A DNA stretch of 50,868 bases from an uncultured Rhodospirillaceae bacterium (GCA_903941105.1 CAJANL010000310.1:1-50868); one strand, 5' to 3'; shown: positions 8,856 through 18,952, counted from the stretch's first letter. Translations and numbers: made by a program. Notes: generated by a model from the sequence alone, not told the origin.

Positions 8856-8872
8856 GCCGCCATTGAGGCGGC
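8856..8872. other. Small hairpin in a repeat-rich spacer
   Basis: GCCGCC/GGCGGC with a five-base loop lies after the GGDEF gene. The 8833-8945 spacer also carries CCGGACGCCCC and CCCGCCCGGCGAG in near-repeated form (around 8834-8845, 8893-8905 and 8915-8935). It may help termination of the plus-strand gene. Confidence 0.35.
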
Positions 8873-8945
8873 GGCCAAGGGACCGGAGGTCCCGCCCGGC
8901 GAGGGACAAACAAATAGCCGGACGCCCCGCCCGGCGAGACAATCG

Positions 8946-8972
8946 AAAAGCAAGGCGAGCCCCTTCGGGGGC
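8946..8972 (-). terminator. Predicted terminator of the phosphofructokinase gene
   Basis: On the minus strand a five-pair GCCCC/GGGGC stem closes around a tetraloop (8959-8972) ten bases after the pfk stop. It is followed within a few bases by a short T-run (TTGCTTTTC). The stem is short but GC-only. Confidence 0.5.
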
Positions 8973-8981
8973 GCGCCGATC

Positions 8982-10070
8982 TCAGCCCGATTCGCCGATA
9001 TAGATCCCCAGGCCGCGGGCGGTCTGCGCCACGGTGCCGTAGGGGTCGACGGCGCGGGTGACGCCAGCCACCTCATTGAGCGGCACGTCGGTGACCTGAC
9101 CGTGCTGCCAGGCCACCATGCGGTCTAGGCGGCCATTGGCGATGAGGTCGACGGCATGCACGCCGAAGGCCGAGGCGATGATGCGGTCACGCACCGACGG
9201 CATGCCGCCGCGCTGGACGTGGCCCAGCACGGTGACGCGGGTTTCGGCGTCCACCAGTTCCGCCAGGCAATCGGACAGGTACTGGCCGATACCGCCGTAG
9301 CGCGCTTCGCCGCCGCGATGCAGCGAGGTCACGTTCTCGCCCCGCTCCGTCTTGCAGCCTTCCGCCACCACCACCAGGGCGTGGTTGCGCCCTTCCTTGC
9401 GCACCTCGCCGATCTTGGCGGCGATGCTTTCCAGCGTGTAGGGAATTTCAGGGATCAGGATGACGTCGGCGCCGCCGGCGATGCCGGCGTTGATGGCGAT
9501 GTGGCCGACGTCGCGGCCCATCACCTCCAGGATCATGACGCGGTGATGGCTGGCGGCGGTGGGGGCCAACCGGTCCATGGCCTCGCCGGCCACATCCAGC
9601 GCCGTGGCAAAGCCGATGGCGTAGTCGGTATGGGCGACATCGTTGTCGATGGTCTTGGGGATGCCCACCATGGGAATGCCGCCCTGGCGGCACAGCTTGT
9701 TGAGGATGCGCATGGAGCCATCGCCGCCGATCACCACCAGGGCCTCGATGCCCAGTTGCTTGTAGCCGTCGACGAATTCCTGCGAGCGGTCCTTGGTGGT
9801 GCCGTCGGGCATGGGATAGTTGAAGGGGTCACCCTTGTTGATGGTCCCCAGGATGGTGCCGCCCTGGCGCAACATTTCGCCGCTGGCCTGGCGCACATCG
9901 AATTCGGTCACCTCGACGGGACGGCGCATCAGGCCCAGGCTGCCGTCATGGATGCCATAGACCCGCCAGCCATAGGTGCGGATCGCCCGGTGGACCGCGG
10001 CCCTGAGCGCCGCGTTGAGGCCGGCGCAGTCACCGCCGCTGGTCAGAATCCCGATGCGCTTCTGGGCCAT
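8982..10070 (-). CDS. 6-phosphofructokinase family protein
   Basis: A 362-residue phosphofructokinase that phosphorylates fructose 6-phosphate in glycolysis. Visible motifs are the N-terminal ILTSGGDCAGLNA, GGDGS at 115-119, PKTIDND at 138-144 (catalytic Asp region) and MGRDVGHIA. The phosphoryl donor is read from two positions. Gly in GGDGS is typical of ATP enzymes, while Lys in PKTIDND is typical of pyrophosphate enzymes and of ATP-using group III enzymes. The combination suggests ATP but does not settle it. The gene stands alone, divergent from the DUF465/folK group, with a likely terminator behind it. Confidence 0.9.
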   Translation of the reverse strand: MAQKRIGILTSGGDCAGLNAALRAAVHRAIRTYGWRVYGIHDGSLGLMRRPVEVTEFDVRQASGEMLRQGGTILGTINKGDPFNYPMPDGTTKDRSQEFVDGYKQLGIEALVVIGGDGSMRILNKLCRQGGIPMVGIPKTIDNDVAHTDYAIGFATALDVAGEAMDRLAPTAASHHRVMILEVMGRDVGHIAINAGIAGGADVILIPEIPYTLESIAAKIGEVRKEGRNHALVVVAEGCKTERGENVTSLHRGGEARYGGIGQYLSDCLAELVDAETRVTVLGHVQRGGMPSVRDRIIASAFGVHAVDLIANGRLDRMVAWQHGQVTDVPLNEVAGVTRAVDPYGTVAQTARGLGIYIGESG

Positions 10071-10161
10071 GAATCACCTTCTCCGCCATCTCGTCCTAAC
10101 CCATACCGTTTCCCAAAGAGTTCTGCTACTGTCAACCACACTCCAAGAGCCCTTCCCGAGA

Positions 10162-10368
10162 ATGATCGACGACAACATCGAAGATATCCGACGCCAGCTC
10201 ACCGAGCTGAGGACCGAGCATCGGGACCTCGACGACGTGATCGCACGGCTGATCGAAGGTGGCCCATTCGACCAGCTGACGCTGCAGCGCCTCAAGAAGC
10301 GCAAGCTGGCGCTGAAGGACCAGATCGCGCGGCTGGAAAACCTCATGATCCCCGACATCATCGCGTGA
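10162..10368 (+). CDS. DUF465 (YdcH-like) small coiled-coil protein
   Basis: A 68-residue, strongly charged helical protein of the DUF465/YdcH family. The pattern IRRQLTELRTEHRDLDDVI, then LKKRKLALKDQIARLE, predicts a helical hairpin or short coiled coil. The family is widespread in proteobacteria and its function is not established. The stop overlaps the folK GTG start (GTGA), so translation is coupled. This pairing with folate genes may be positional only. Confidence 0.8.
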   Translation: MIDDNIEDIRRQLTELRTEHRDLDDVIARLIEGGPFDQLTLQRLKKRKLALKDQIARLENLMIPDIIA

Positions 10369-10859
10369 TCGTCCATATCGGCCTCGGCAGCAATCTCGGC
10401 AACCGAGCCGCCAACCTGCGCGACGCCATCACGGCGCTGGCCGGGGTGGGGGAGGTCGAGGCGGAAAGCCGCGTCTACGAGACCGCTCCGCTCTACGTCA
10501 CCGACCAGCCCGCCTTCCTCAATATGGCGGTACGAATCCGCACGACCCTTTCGCCTCTCGATCTGCTGCACCGCCTCAAGGGCATCGAGTCCCAACTGGG
10601 GCGGGTGGCCGCGGTGCGCTATGGGCCGCGGCGGATCGACCTCGACATTCTGCTTTATGGCGAGGTGGTGCTGGAGACCGCCGAACTGGCACTGCCGCAT
10701 CCCCGCCTGCCCGAACGCCGCTTCGCCCTGGCGCCGCTGGCCGACATCGCGGCGGATACACGCCATCCGGTCTCGGGGTTGACGGTGGCGGCCATGCTGG
10801 CGGCCCTGCCCGAAGGGGACGAGGTCCGCCAATACCCTCCCCGCGCCGGGGAGGGTTGA
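10365..10859 (+). CDS. folK: HPPK, folate pathway pyrophosphokinase (FolK)
   Basis: A 164-residue 2-amino-4-hydroxy-6-hydroxymethyldihydropteridine pyrophosphokinase, which transfers pyrophosphate from ATP to the pterin before dihydropteroate synthase. Hallmarks are the N-terminal GLGSNLGNR, the YETAPLYVTDQPAFLNM loop, and RYGPRRIDLDILLYG, which carries the metal-binding Asp pair. The GTG start at 10365 gives the standard N-terminus and overlaps DUF465. The stop is inside the flank of a GC-rich hairpin, and folB follows 52 bases later. Confidence 0.93.
   Translation: MIVHIGLGSNLGNRAANLRDAITALAGVGEVEAESRVYETAPLYVTDQPAFLNMAVRIRTTLSPLDLLHRLKGIESQLGRVAAVRYGPRRIDLDILLYGEVVLETAELALPHPRLPERRFALAPLADIAADTRHPVSGLTVAAMLAALPEGDEVRQYPPRAGEG
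10834..10856 (+). terminator. GC-rich hairpin at the folK 3' end
   Basis: ACCCTCCCC (10834-10842) pairs perfectly with GGGGAGGGT (10848-10856) around a five-base loop, directly before the folK stop. No T-run follows, so partial attenuation or mRNA protection ahead of folB is more likely than full termination. Confidence 0.5.
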
Positions 10860-10911
10860 ATATCCACTCGCGCTGTGGCAAGACGCTGCTTTCTTCAGGG
10901 AGATCGAGCCG

Positions 10912-11322
10912 GTGCACGCGCAGAGAAACCAGACTCCGGACCAGCCGGCGGTATCGACGCAGAAACGGCTGTATCGCATCCTGGTGCGCGATCTGGTGCT
11001 GAAGTGCTCCATCGGCATCCACGCCCATGAACGCCTGGCGCCGCAGCGGGTGCGGGTCAATATCGAGATGGCGGCGTTCGAGCAGGCCGGGCCGCTGTCC
11101 GACGACATCGCCAACGTGGTGTCCTACGAAGACACCATCGACGGCGTCAAGGGCATCCTCGCCAACGGCCACATCAATCTTGTCGAGACCTTGGCCGAGA
11201 AGATCGCTTCGCTGTGTCTGGAGGACGGCAGGGTCGCTTCGGTCACGGTGCGGGTGGAAAAGCTCGACGTCTACGCCGAGGCCGCCAGCGTCGGCATCGA
11301 AATCGAGCGGCGCCGCGACTGA
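10912..11322 (+). CDS. folB: Dihydroneopterin aldolase (FolB)
   Basis: A 136-residue enzyme of the tunnelling-fold family that splits 7,8-dihydroneopterin into hydroxymethyl-dihydropterin and glycolaldehyde, supplying FolK. Family features are LVLKCSIGIHAHERLAPQRVRV near residue 30, VVSYEDTIDGV (substrate-binding Tyr and Glu), NLVETLAEKIA, and VRVEKLDVYAEA near the C-terminus. About twenty unusual residues precede the core. AGGGAG lies before the GTG start. The order DUF465-folK-folB implies a small folate operon. Confidence 0.88.
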   Translation: MHAQRNQTPDQPAVSTQKRLYRILVRDLVLKCSIGIHAHERLAPQRVRVNIEMAAFEQAGPLSDDIANVVSYEDTIDGVKGILANGHINLVETLAEKIASLCLEDGRVASVTVRVEKLDVYAEAASVGIEIERRRD

Positions 11323-11347
11323 CCCCTCAATCACCGCTGGGGAAAAC

Positions 11348-11365
11348 CTGGAGCGCGGGTATCCC
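11348..11365 (+). repeat. Half copy of the 4814 repeat
   Basis: CTGGAGCGCGGGTATCCC matches the left arm at 4814-4831 in 16 of 18 bases. No matching right arm is present here, so the copy looks decayed or truncated. It lies between folB and the CoA-transferase gene. Confidence 0.5.
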
Positions 11366-11427
11366 ACCGCTTTCAGCCTAAGCCCTCCCCCTCTTTGTGG
11401 TATCCTGCCGCACGCCTCGGAGGAGCC

Positions 11428-13416
11428 ATGCCACACCCCGTCCATCCCATCCTCACCGCCGCCCGCAATCAGGCCAAGGGCAAGGTGGTCAGCGCCGCCG
11501 AGGCGGTGCAGCTGATCCACGACGGCGATACCGTCGCCTCCACCGGCTTCGTCGGCATCGGATTCGCAGAAGGTCTGGCGGTGGCCTTGGAGGACCGCTT
11601 CCTCGCCACCGGCGAGCCGCGCAACCTGGCGCTGGTCTATGCCGCCGGCCAGGGCGACGGCAAGAGCCGCGGCCTCAACCATCTCGGCCATGAAGGGCTG
11701 GTGCGCCGGGTGGTCGGCGGTCATTGGGGGCTGGTGCCGGCACTGCAAAAGCTGGCGGTGGAGGACCGGATCGAGGCCTGGAACCTGCCGCAGGGCGTCA
11801 TCACCCATCTGTTCCGCGACATCGCCGCCGGCAAGCCGGGGCACCTGTCCACCGTCGGTCTCGGCACCTTCGTCGACCCCAGGCACGGCGGCGGCAGGAT
11901 CAACGCCCGCACCACCGAGGATCTGGTCGAGCTGATGACTGTGGGTGGCAAGGAATATCTGTTTTACAAGGCCTTCCCCATCGACGTCGCCCTGCTGCGC
12001 GGCACCACCGCCGACCCCGACGGCAACATCACCATGGAGCGCGAGGCCCTGACGCTGGAGGGCCTCGCCATCGCCATGGCGGCGCACAACTCGGGCGGCA
12101 TCGTCATCGTCCAGGTCGAGCGCATCGCCGAGCGCGGCAGCCTCAACCCGCGTCAGGTCAAGATACCCGGCGTCTTGGTGGATTGCGTCGTGGTGGCCAG
12201 GCCCGAGCACCACTGGCAGACCTTCGCCGAGGCCTACAACCCGGCCTTCAGCGCCGAGGTGCGGGTCCCCATGTCGGACATCGCCGAGATGCCCATGAGC
12301 GAGCGCAAGGTCATCGCGCGCCGCGCCGCCATGGAGCTTGAGGCCAACAGCGTCGTCAATCTCGGCATCGGCATGCCGGAAGGCATCGCCTCGGTGGCGG
12401 CCGAGGAGCGCGTCATCGACCTGCTCACCCTCACCGCCGAGCCTGGGGTGATCGGCGGCCTGCCGGCCAGCGGGCTGAATTTCGGCGCCGCCATCAACAC
12501 CCAGGCCATCCTGGATCAGCCCAACCAGTTCGACTTCTACGACGGCGGCGGGCTGGACGCCGCCTTCCTCGGGCTGGCCCAGGCCGACGCCGAGGGCAAC
12601 CTCAACGTCAGCCGCTTCGGGCCACGCCTGGCCGGTGCCGGCGGCTTCATCAACATCAGCCAGAACACCCGGACGGTGGTGTTCGTCGGCACCTTCACCG
12701 CCGGCGGGCTGGAGGTCGCCATCGAGAACGGCCGCTTACGCATCGTCACCGAGGGCACCACCCGCAAGTTCGTGAAGCAGGTGGAACAGCGCACCTTCTC
12801 GGGGGCCTACGCCCTCAGCCGCGGCCAGAAGGTGCTCTACGTCACCGAGCGCTGCGTCTTTGCGCTCACGGCGGACGGGCTGGAGCTGGTGGAGATGGCG
12901 CCCGGCATCGACCTCGAACGCGACATCCTCGCCCAAATGGACTTCCGTCCGCAGGTCGCCGCCGAGTTGGCCGTCATGGACGCCCGCATCTTCGCCCCCG
13001 AGAGCATGGGCCTGCGCGAGCACCTGCTCAGCGTCCCGCTGGCCGATCGCGTCACCTACGACGCGGCGCGCAACACCCTATTCCTCAACCTGGAGCGCAT
13101 GACGGTGCGCAACGCCAAGGACGTCGAGGCCATCCGCGGCGAGGTCGATCGCATCCTGCGGCCCTTGGGCCACAAGGTCTACGCCGTGGTCAATTACGAC
13201 GAATTCACCCTCGCCCCCGAGATCGAGGAGGCCTATCTCGACATGGTGCGCGACGTGGTGGAGCGCTTCTATCTTGGGGTCACCCGCTACACCACCAGCG
13301 CCTTCCTGCGCATGAAGCTGGGAGACGCGCTGGAGCGCCGCCGGCTGGCGCCGCACGTCTACGAAAGCGCCAAGGAGGCCGAGGCGGGGCTGGGGGAGTT
13401 CGGGCGCCCCGACTGA
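11428..13416 (+). CDS. Acyl-CoA:acetate/3-ketoacid CoA-transferase (fused subunits)
   Basis: A 662-residue class I CoA-transferase with alpha and beta halves fused, about 130 residues longer than the typical fused propionate CoA-transferase of E. coli YdiF type. The alpha half begins near [17 protein letters not shown]. The beta half has [17 protein letters not shown] and then [10 protein letters not shown], in which Glu338 is the expected catalytic residue that forms the glutamyl-CoA thioester. A C-terminal extension of about 120 residues (after LAQMDFRP) is part of the larger family form. It moves CoA between short-chain acids such as acetate, propionate or acetoacetate. GGAGG precedes the ATG. 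Confidence 0.87.
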   Translation: MPHPVHPILTAARNQAKGKVVSAAEAVQLIHDGDTVASTGFVGIGFAEGLAVALEDRFLATGEPRNLALVYAAGQGDGKSRGLNHLGHEGLVRRVVGGHWGLVPALQKLAVEDRIEAWNLPQGVITHLFRDIAAGKPGHLSTVGLGTFVDPRHGGGRINARTTEDLVELMTVGGKEYLFYKAFPIDVALLRGTTADPDGNITMEREALTLEGLAIAMAAHNSGGIVIVQVERIAERGSLNPRQVKIPGVLVDCVVVARPEHHWQTFAEAYNPAFSAEVRVPMSDIAEMPMSERKVIARRAAMELEANSVVNLGIGMPEGIASVAAEERVIDLLTLTAEPGVIGGLPASGLNFGAAINTQAILDQPNQFDFYDGGGLDAAFLGLAQADAEGNLNVSRFGPRLAGAGGFINISQNTRTVVFVGTFTAGGLEVAIENGRLRIVTEGTTRKFVKQVEQRTFSGAYALSRGQKVLYVTERCVFALTADGLELVEMAPGIDLERDILAQMDFRPQVAAELAVMDARIFAPESMGLREHLLSVPLADRVTYDAARNTLFLNLERMTVRNAKDVEAIRGEVDRILRPLGHKVYAVVNYDEFTLAPEIEEAYLDMVRDVVERFYLGVTRYTTSAFLRMKLGDALERRRLAPHVYESAKEAEAGLGEFGRPD

Positions 13417-13417
13417 G

Positions 13418-13684
13418 TCACCCCATGCCGATGGCGGCCTTGTAGAGGTCGATGAGCTGGTCGATCTCCTCGCGCTCCTGGTCCTCCAGTTTGCGCAGAC
13501 GGACGATCTGGCGGATGATCTTGGTGTCGAATCCCTGCGACTTGGCCTGGGTGTAGACGTCCTTGATGTCGCCCTGCAGCGCCTTCTTTTCCTCTTCGAG
13601 CCGCTCGATGCGCTCGATCAACTGGCGCAGGGCGTCGGCGGCGATACCGCCGATCTGGCTGGTGGGCGACTGGTCATCGTTCAT
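13418..13684 (-). CDS. gapR: GapR-family DNA-binding protein (DUF2312)
   Basis: An 88-residue DUF2312 protein. The core LRQLIERIERLEEEKKAL, then DVYTQAKSQGFDTKIIRQIV and RLRKLEDQEREEIDQLID matches GapR, a nucleoid protein that in Caulobacter wraps overtwisted AT-rich DNA and stimulates gyrase and topoisomerase IV ahead of replication forks and RNA polymerase. Most of the length is predicted coiled coil with basic patches. It converges with the CoA-transferase gene, with only one base between the stop codons. Confidence 0.92.
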   Translation of the reverse strand: MNDDQSPTSQIGGIAADALRQLIERIERLEEEKKALQGDIKDVYTQAKSQGFDTKIIRQIVRLRKLEDQEREEIDQLIDLYKAAIGMG

Positions 13685-13744
13685 GGCTGGCTGGACCCCC
13701 CTGTTGGCTGGCGGCTCAGACCATAGCCAAGGCCTCTCTGCCCT

Positions 13745-14539
13745 TCAAGCGGGACGTAGCGCCCCCCCCTCGCCCACCATGGTGACAACCGTCGCGGCGG
13801 CGAATCCCTGAGTCTCGACCCTGAGCGGCAGCCCTGTCACCGGATCAAAATGCATCACATAGGCACCGCTCTCCCACATGCTGAGGAAGCGCGGCTTGAA
13901 ACCGGCCAGCGGGATCATGGTCATGATGGCGGCCACGCTGTCGAATTCGCGGCTTCCCATGCGCAGCCGCTCGGCCCCCTTGACCTCGACGGCATAGTCG
14001 AAGCGACGATGGCCGTCGAAATTGGCCAGGGTGAATCGGCGCGGCCCGGCGCCGGCCAGGGCCGCCTTCACGTGGCGGCCGATCTGCACCAGGCCGGTCA
14101 GCGGATCGAGGCTGCCGGCGCGCAGGGCGGGAGCCACCGGCGGCGCCGGCTCGTCATCGTCGGGCGGCGAGAGCTGTTCCAGCAGCACCTCGTGCGGATC
14201 GCCCGGCTGGCCACTGGCCGTGTCGAAATCCAAGGTGAGGCGGCGCTCCTCGCGCCGGTTGCTGTAATGGGTCTGGTAGCGTTCGGGATGCAGCACCGCC
14301 GCCACCCGCCTGCCGACACTCTCGGCGGCAAAGCGCAGCCGCAGGAAGCGATCGAACAGCCCGACGGTGTGGATGGTCATGCCGGCGCGGTAGCGGCCCT
14401 CCGCCTCGTCCTGGGTGATGGACATCTCGCCGGCCCGGAAACCGCCCCAGTTGATCTCATACCGATACCCCACCGGCTCGGCGGCGGTGGGGGCGGCGAA
14501 CGACAGGAACAGAGCGGCGGCGAGCAGATGCTGGATCAT
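13745..14539 (-). CDS. DUF3108 domain protein, secreted
   Basis: A 264-residue protein with a clear signal peptide (hydrophobic LLAAALFLSFAAPTAA) followed by a beta-rich domain with the DUF3108 features YRYEINWGGFRAGEMSIT, the FDRFLRLRFAAES region and the LPLRVET end. The family is periplasmic or outer-membrane associated with unknown function. I chose ATG 14539, which puts the hydrophobic segment at the N-terminus; 14554 and 14587 are in-frame alternatives. It is divergent from the pnt operon. Confidence 0.78.
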   Translation of the reverse strand: MIQHLLAAALFLSFAAPTAAEPVGYRYEINWGGFRAGEMSITQDEAEGRYRAGMTIHTVGLFDRFLRLRFAAESVGRRVAAVLHPERYQTHYSNRREERRLTLDFDTASGQPGDPHEVLLEQLSPPDDDEPAPPVAPALRAGSLDPLTGLVQIGRHVKAALAGAGPRRFTLANFDGHRRFDYAVEVKGAERLRMGSREFDSVAAIMTMIPLAGFKPRFLSMWESGAYVMHFDPVTGLPLRVETQGFAAATVVTMVGEGGALRPA

Positions 14540-14806
14540 GCCCGTTTCTACCATGATGGCCAGCCGGCGTCCTGTTTCCGAATGCACCGGTCCCCACCGT
14601 CGGCCATTAACCGGAGGTCATAAAGCCGTCCGAACTGCTCGCGCGAAGGCTCCAACTGGTGTAGGCATGAGGGAGTAATGCAGTGCAGCAAGCGCGGGAC
14701 GTGAAAAGCCTGCGGTCCGGCGCAAAGTAGCTTGGCAAAGCGTTGTTCTGGCGGCATTGTTTTCTGCGCAAAGTGGTAGCCCGTTCACGCGAGGGGAAAC
14801 GTAAGA

Positions 14807-15937
<1,131 letters not shown>

Positions 15938-15949
15938 GGAGACATCGAC

Positions 15950-16351
15950 ATGGACCCCAAGGATATCGTCGACGGCGCCGCCAGGCTTGCCACCGACGCC
16001 GAGGCGCTGGCCCAGAAGGCCGCCGCCCTCGCCCATCAGACCACCCAGCTGGCGGTGACCGCCGGCCACGGCGACAGCTTCATGTCGCTGTTCACCGTGT
16101 TCGTGCTCGCCTGCTTCGTCGGCTACTACGTGGTGTGGCGGGTGACGCCGGCCCTGCACTCGCCGCTGATGGCGGTGACCAACGCAGTGTCGTCGGTGAT
16201 CATCGTCGGCGCCATCATCGCCACCTCGGCCGACAGCGCCATGTCCAAGGGCCTGGGCTTCGTCGGCGTCATGCTGGTTTCGGTCAACATCTTCGGTGGC
16301 TTCATGGTCACCCAGCGCATGCTCAGCATGTTCAAGAAGAAGCAGAAGTGA
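15950..16351 (+). CDS. pntAB: NAD(P) transhydrogenase subunit alpha 2 (PntAB)
   Basis: A 133-residue membrane subunit, the small part of domain II. After a hydrophilic helix of about 40 residues come membrane spans at roughly 45-60, 70-92 and 98-120, including SVIIVGAIIATSA and VSVNIFGGFMVTQRML. With PntB it forms the proton channel. Length matches the split alpha subunit. AAGGAGA precedes the start, and ten bases separate its stop from the pntB GTG, as expected for an operon. Confidence 0.93.
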   Translation: MDPKDIVDGAARLATDAEALAQKAAALAHQTTQLAVTAGHGDSFMSLFTVFVLACFVGYYVVWRVTPALHSPLMAVTNAVSSVIIVGAIIATSADSAMSKGLGFVGVMLVSVNIFGGFMVTQRMLSMFKKKQK

Positions 16352-16361
16352 GGGGGCGGCC

Positions 16362-17765
16362 GTGACCAGTCTGACGCAATTCGCATATCTCGTCGCCGCC
16401 GTCTGCTTCATCATGGCGCTCCGCGGGCTGTCCAGCCCCGAAACGGCACGCCAGGGCAACCTGTACGGCATGATCGGCATGGCGGTGGCCATCGTCACCG
16501 CCATCCTCACCCCCAACACCTCGCTGCTGCTGATCCCGCTGGGGGTCGCCATCGGCGGCGCCGCCGGCGCGGTGGTGGCCAAGCGCATCCAGATGACCGC
16601 GCTGCCCCAGCTGGTTGCGGCGTTCCACTCGCTGGTCGGCCTGGCGGCGGTGTTCGTCGCCGGTGGCACCCTGTCGGCCCCCGAGGCCTATGGCATCCTG
16701 GGTGAGAACGGCATCAAGCCGGCCTCGCTGATCGAGATGTCGCTGGGCACCGCCATCGGCGCCATCACCTTCACCGGCTCACTGGTAGCTTTCGCCAAGC
16801 TGCAGGGGCTGGTCTCCGGCAAGCCGCTGGTGTTCCCGCTGCAGCATCAGCTCAACGCCGGCCTCGGCATCCTGCTGGTGGTGCTGATCGGCATGTTCGC
16901 CATGTCGGGCGGCTCGGTCAGCCTGTTCCTGCTGATCACCATCATCTCGCTGGCCCTCGGCTTCCTGCTGATCCTGCCCATCGGCGGCGCCGACATGCCG
17001 GTGGTGGTCTCCATGCTCAACTCGTATTCGGGCTGGGCGGCGGCGGGCATCGGCTTCACCCTGAGCAACCCGCTGCTGATCGTCACCGGCGCCCTGGTGG
17101 GTTCGTCGGGTGCGATCCTGTCCTACATCATGTGCAAGGGCATGAACCGCTCCATCTTCAACGTCATCCTCGGCGGCTTCGGCGGCGAGGTTGCCGGGCC
17201 GGCAGGTGCCGGCGGCGGCGGCGGCGACAAGGCGGTCAAGGCCGGCTCGGCCGACGACGCCGCCTTCATCATGAAGAACTCGTCCAAGGTCATCATCGTG
17301 CCGGGCTACGGCATGGCGGTGGCGCAGGCCCAGCACGCGCTGCGCGAGATGGCCGACACCCTCAAGAAAGAGGGCGTCGACGTCCGCTACGCCATCCACC
17401 CGGTGGCGGGCCGCATGCCCGGCCACATGAACGTGCTGCTCGCCGAGGCCAATGTGCCCTATGACGAGGTGTTCGAACTCGACGAGATCAACCACGAATT
17501 CGGCACCGCCGACGTGGCCTTCGTCATCGGCGCCAACGACGTCACCAACCCGGCCGCCAAGACCGACCCGACCTCGGCCATCTACGGCATGCCGATCCTC
17601 GACGTCGAGAAGGCCAAGACGGTGCTGTTCATCAAGCGCTCCATGGCGTCGGGCTATGCCGGCGTCGACAACGAGCTGTTCTTCCGCCCCAACACCATGA
17701 TGCTGTTCGGCGACGCCAAGAAGGTCACTGAAGAGATCGTCGGGGCGTTGTCCGGCGGGCATTGA
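16362..17765 (+). CDS. pntB: NAD(P) transhydrogenase subunit beta (PntB)
   Basis: A 467-residue subunit with about nine membrane spans, then the cytoplasmic NADP(H)-binding domain III. Visible are GGADMPVVVSMLNSYSGWAA in the channel region, a Gly-rich hinge near residue 285, VPGYGMAVAQAQHA (nucleotide motif) and VIGANDVTNPAAK near the C-terminus, all typical of PntB. The GTG start gives the family's N-terminus with GAGGGGG upstream. A strong hairpin follows about 85 bases after the stop. Confidence 0.95.
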   Translation: MTSLTQFAYLVAAVCFIMALRGLSSPETARQGNLYGMIGMAVAIVTAILTPNTSLLLIPLGVAIGGAAGAVVAKRIQMTALPQLVAAFHSLVGLAAVFVAGGTLSAPEAYGILGENGIKPASLIEMSLGTAIGAITFTGSLVAFAKLQGLVSGKPLVFPLQHQLNAGLGILLVVLIGMFAMSGGSVSLFLLITIISLALGFLLILPIGGADMPVVVSMLNSYSGWAAAGIGFTLSNPLLIVTGALVGSSGAILSYIMCKGMNRSIFNVILGGFGGEVAGPAGAGGGGGDKAVKAGSADDAAFIMKNSSKVIIVPGYGMAVAQAQHALREMADTLKKEGVDVRYAIHPVAGRMPGHMNVLLAEANVPYDEVFELDEINHEFGTADVAFVIGANDVTNPAAKTDPTSAIYGMPILDVEKAKTVLFIKRSMASGYAGVDNELFFRPNTMMLFGDAKKVTEEIVGALSGGH

Positions 17766-17848
17766 GAACAGGTGCTGACACCCCTCCCTCCCAGCGCTAC
17801 GGCTTTCACACATTTGTGGCGCGCGGGACGGGGGAGTGAGTGAATCAC

Positions 17849-17882
17849 TGGGGTGCGATCTCCCATAGGAGGTGGCACCCCA
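17849..17882. terminator. Strong hairpin between convergent pntB and SemiSWEET genes
   Basis: Arms TGGGGTGC (17849-17856) and GCACCCCA (17875-17882) continue inward across one G-G mismatch with ATCTCC/GGAGGT, closing on the loop CATA. That is about fourteen pairs in all. Placement between two converging genes suggests a shared terminator; the T-run is weak on both strands. Confidence 0.55.
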
Positions 17883-17984
17883 TGACATTTCGATCATATG
17901 CCTGGCGACTAGCGTCGGGTGGGGATCGCCGCGCCGCCACGGGCTGCCGAGCTGAGTGGATCCCGTCGCAGCCGGGGGAGGGAG

Positions 17985-18257
17985 CTATTCCTTTCCCAGA
18001 TTCCGCAGCTTGATCACCAGCACGATGCCGGCCAGTACCAGGGTGAGGCAGTTGGGGATGATGATGGCCCAGCGGCCGAGGAGGAGGCCGTAGACCGTCC
18101 ACAGCACCACCCCCACCCAGAACATCGCCCACATGGTCAGCGAGATGTCGCGGGTGCTGCCGCTGCGGATGGTCTTCACCACCTGCGGCACGAAGGCGAT
18201 GGTGGTCAGGGTGCCGGCGGCCGCGCCGAAGGCCTCGGCATAGGGGGCAAGGTCCAT
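17985..18257 (-). CDS. SemiSWEET/MtN3-family transporter
   Basis: A 90-residue protein with three membrane helices, the size of bacterial SemiSWEET half-transporters, which dimerise to move sugars. The first helix has the family's GTLTTIAFVPQVVKTIRSGS, and the second DISLTMWAMFWVGVVLWTVYG. I chose ATG 18257, which overlaps the stop of the upstream secreted-protein gene, indicating coupling. The substrate is unknown; small-sugar or metabolite transport is inferred from the family. Confidence 0.88.
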   Translation of the reverse strand: MDLAPYAEAFGAAAGTLTTIAFVPQVVKTIRSGSTRDISLTMWAMFWVGVVLWTVYGLLLGRWAIIIPNCLTLVLAGIVLVIKLRNLGKE

Positions 18258-18847
18258 CACACCCCGGCGAGCTTGCGGATGCCGGCGAAATTCCACCCCT
18301 TGGCCACTTCGACCAGCGGATCGCCGCTGGACAGATTGTCGCCCTCGATGTGCAGCAGGACCCGGTTGTTGAGGACCAGGGTGATTTCCCCCGCCTTGTT
18401 GGCGGCATCGTAGCGCAGCAGGGCGTTTTCGCTGCCGACCTTGACCGGGCGCAGGTTTGCCTGGGCGGCGGCGGCGGCCGGGGTGGTGAACAGGGCAGCC
18501 GCCGCGGCTACCGCTGGGCTGTCGAGGATCAGGGACGCATTCATCGAGCTGTCACTCTTCAGATAGGCGCGCGTCACCGATAGTCCGCCGCCGACCTCGC
18601 CCAGCCCCTGGACCTCGGCCGGTTCCGCCTGCCAACCGGCCAGCGGCGCCGGCATCATTTCGGCGAATCCCTTGCCCAGCCGCTCATGCAACTCGATCAG
18701 CGCCGATTGAAGTTCCAGCGCGGCGCGCGCCACCTCGCCCCGCTGATAGGCCTGGCGGGCGGCGTCCATGCGCCCCGGCACGGCGTCGGCGGCCCACGCC
18801 GTCCCGGCTGCCGCCAGCAGCATGCAGATTATTCCCGCCGTCCTCAT
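18257..18847 (-). CDS. Secreted protein of unknown function
   Basis: A 196-residue protein with a signal peptide (IICMLLAAAGTAWA, likely cleaved after AWA). The mature part has an Ala-rich helical start (RQAYQRGEVARAALELQSAL), resembling a TPR-like helix pair. A mixed segment follows with SVTRAYLKSDSSMNASLILDS and NRVLLHIEGDNLSSGDPLVEVAKG. I do not recognise a named family. The gene overlaps and probably is co-transcribed with the SemiSWEET gene. Confidence 0.65.
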   Translation of the reverse strand: MRTAGIICMLLAAAGTAWAADAVPGRMDAARQAYQRGEVARAALELQSALIELHERLGKGFAEMMPAPLAGWQAEPAEVQGLGEVGGGLSVTRAYLKSDSSMNASLILDSPAVAAAAALFTTPAAAAAQANLRPVKVGSENALLRYDAANKAGEITLVLNNRVLLHIEGDNLSSGDPLVEVAKGWNFAGIRKLAGV

Positions 18848-18952
18848 TTGACGCCCCGTCCCCGAAAATCGTCCGCTTCGGCTGGGACCTTAGCAAGAGA
18901 GGGCGGCTTCTGCTAGTCTCGGCTGGCTACCTCCAACGGCAACCGGTCCGGC

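Noticed and set aside
9156-10364. Plus-strand open frame opposite the phosphofructokinase gene
   Set aside because: Continuous with folK only because no stop intervenes; the sequence before 10365 has no protein-like features.
17882-18013. Short plus-strand frame with GGAGG and ATG after pntB
   Set aside because: The ribosome-site-like bases are inside a strong hairpin and the frame runs into the opposite gene; no protein features.
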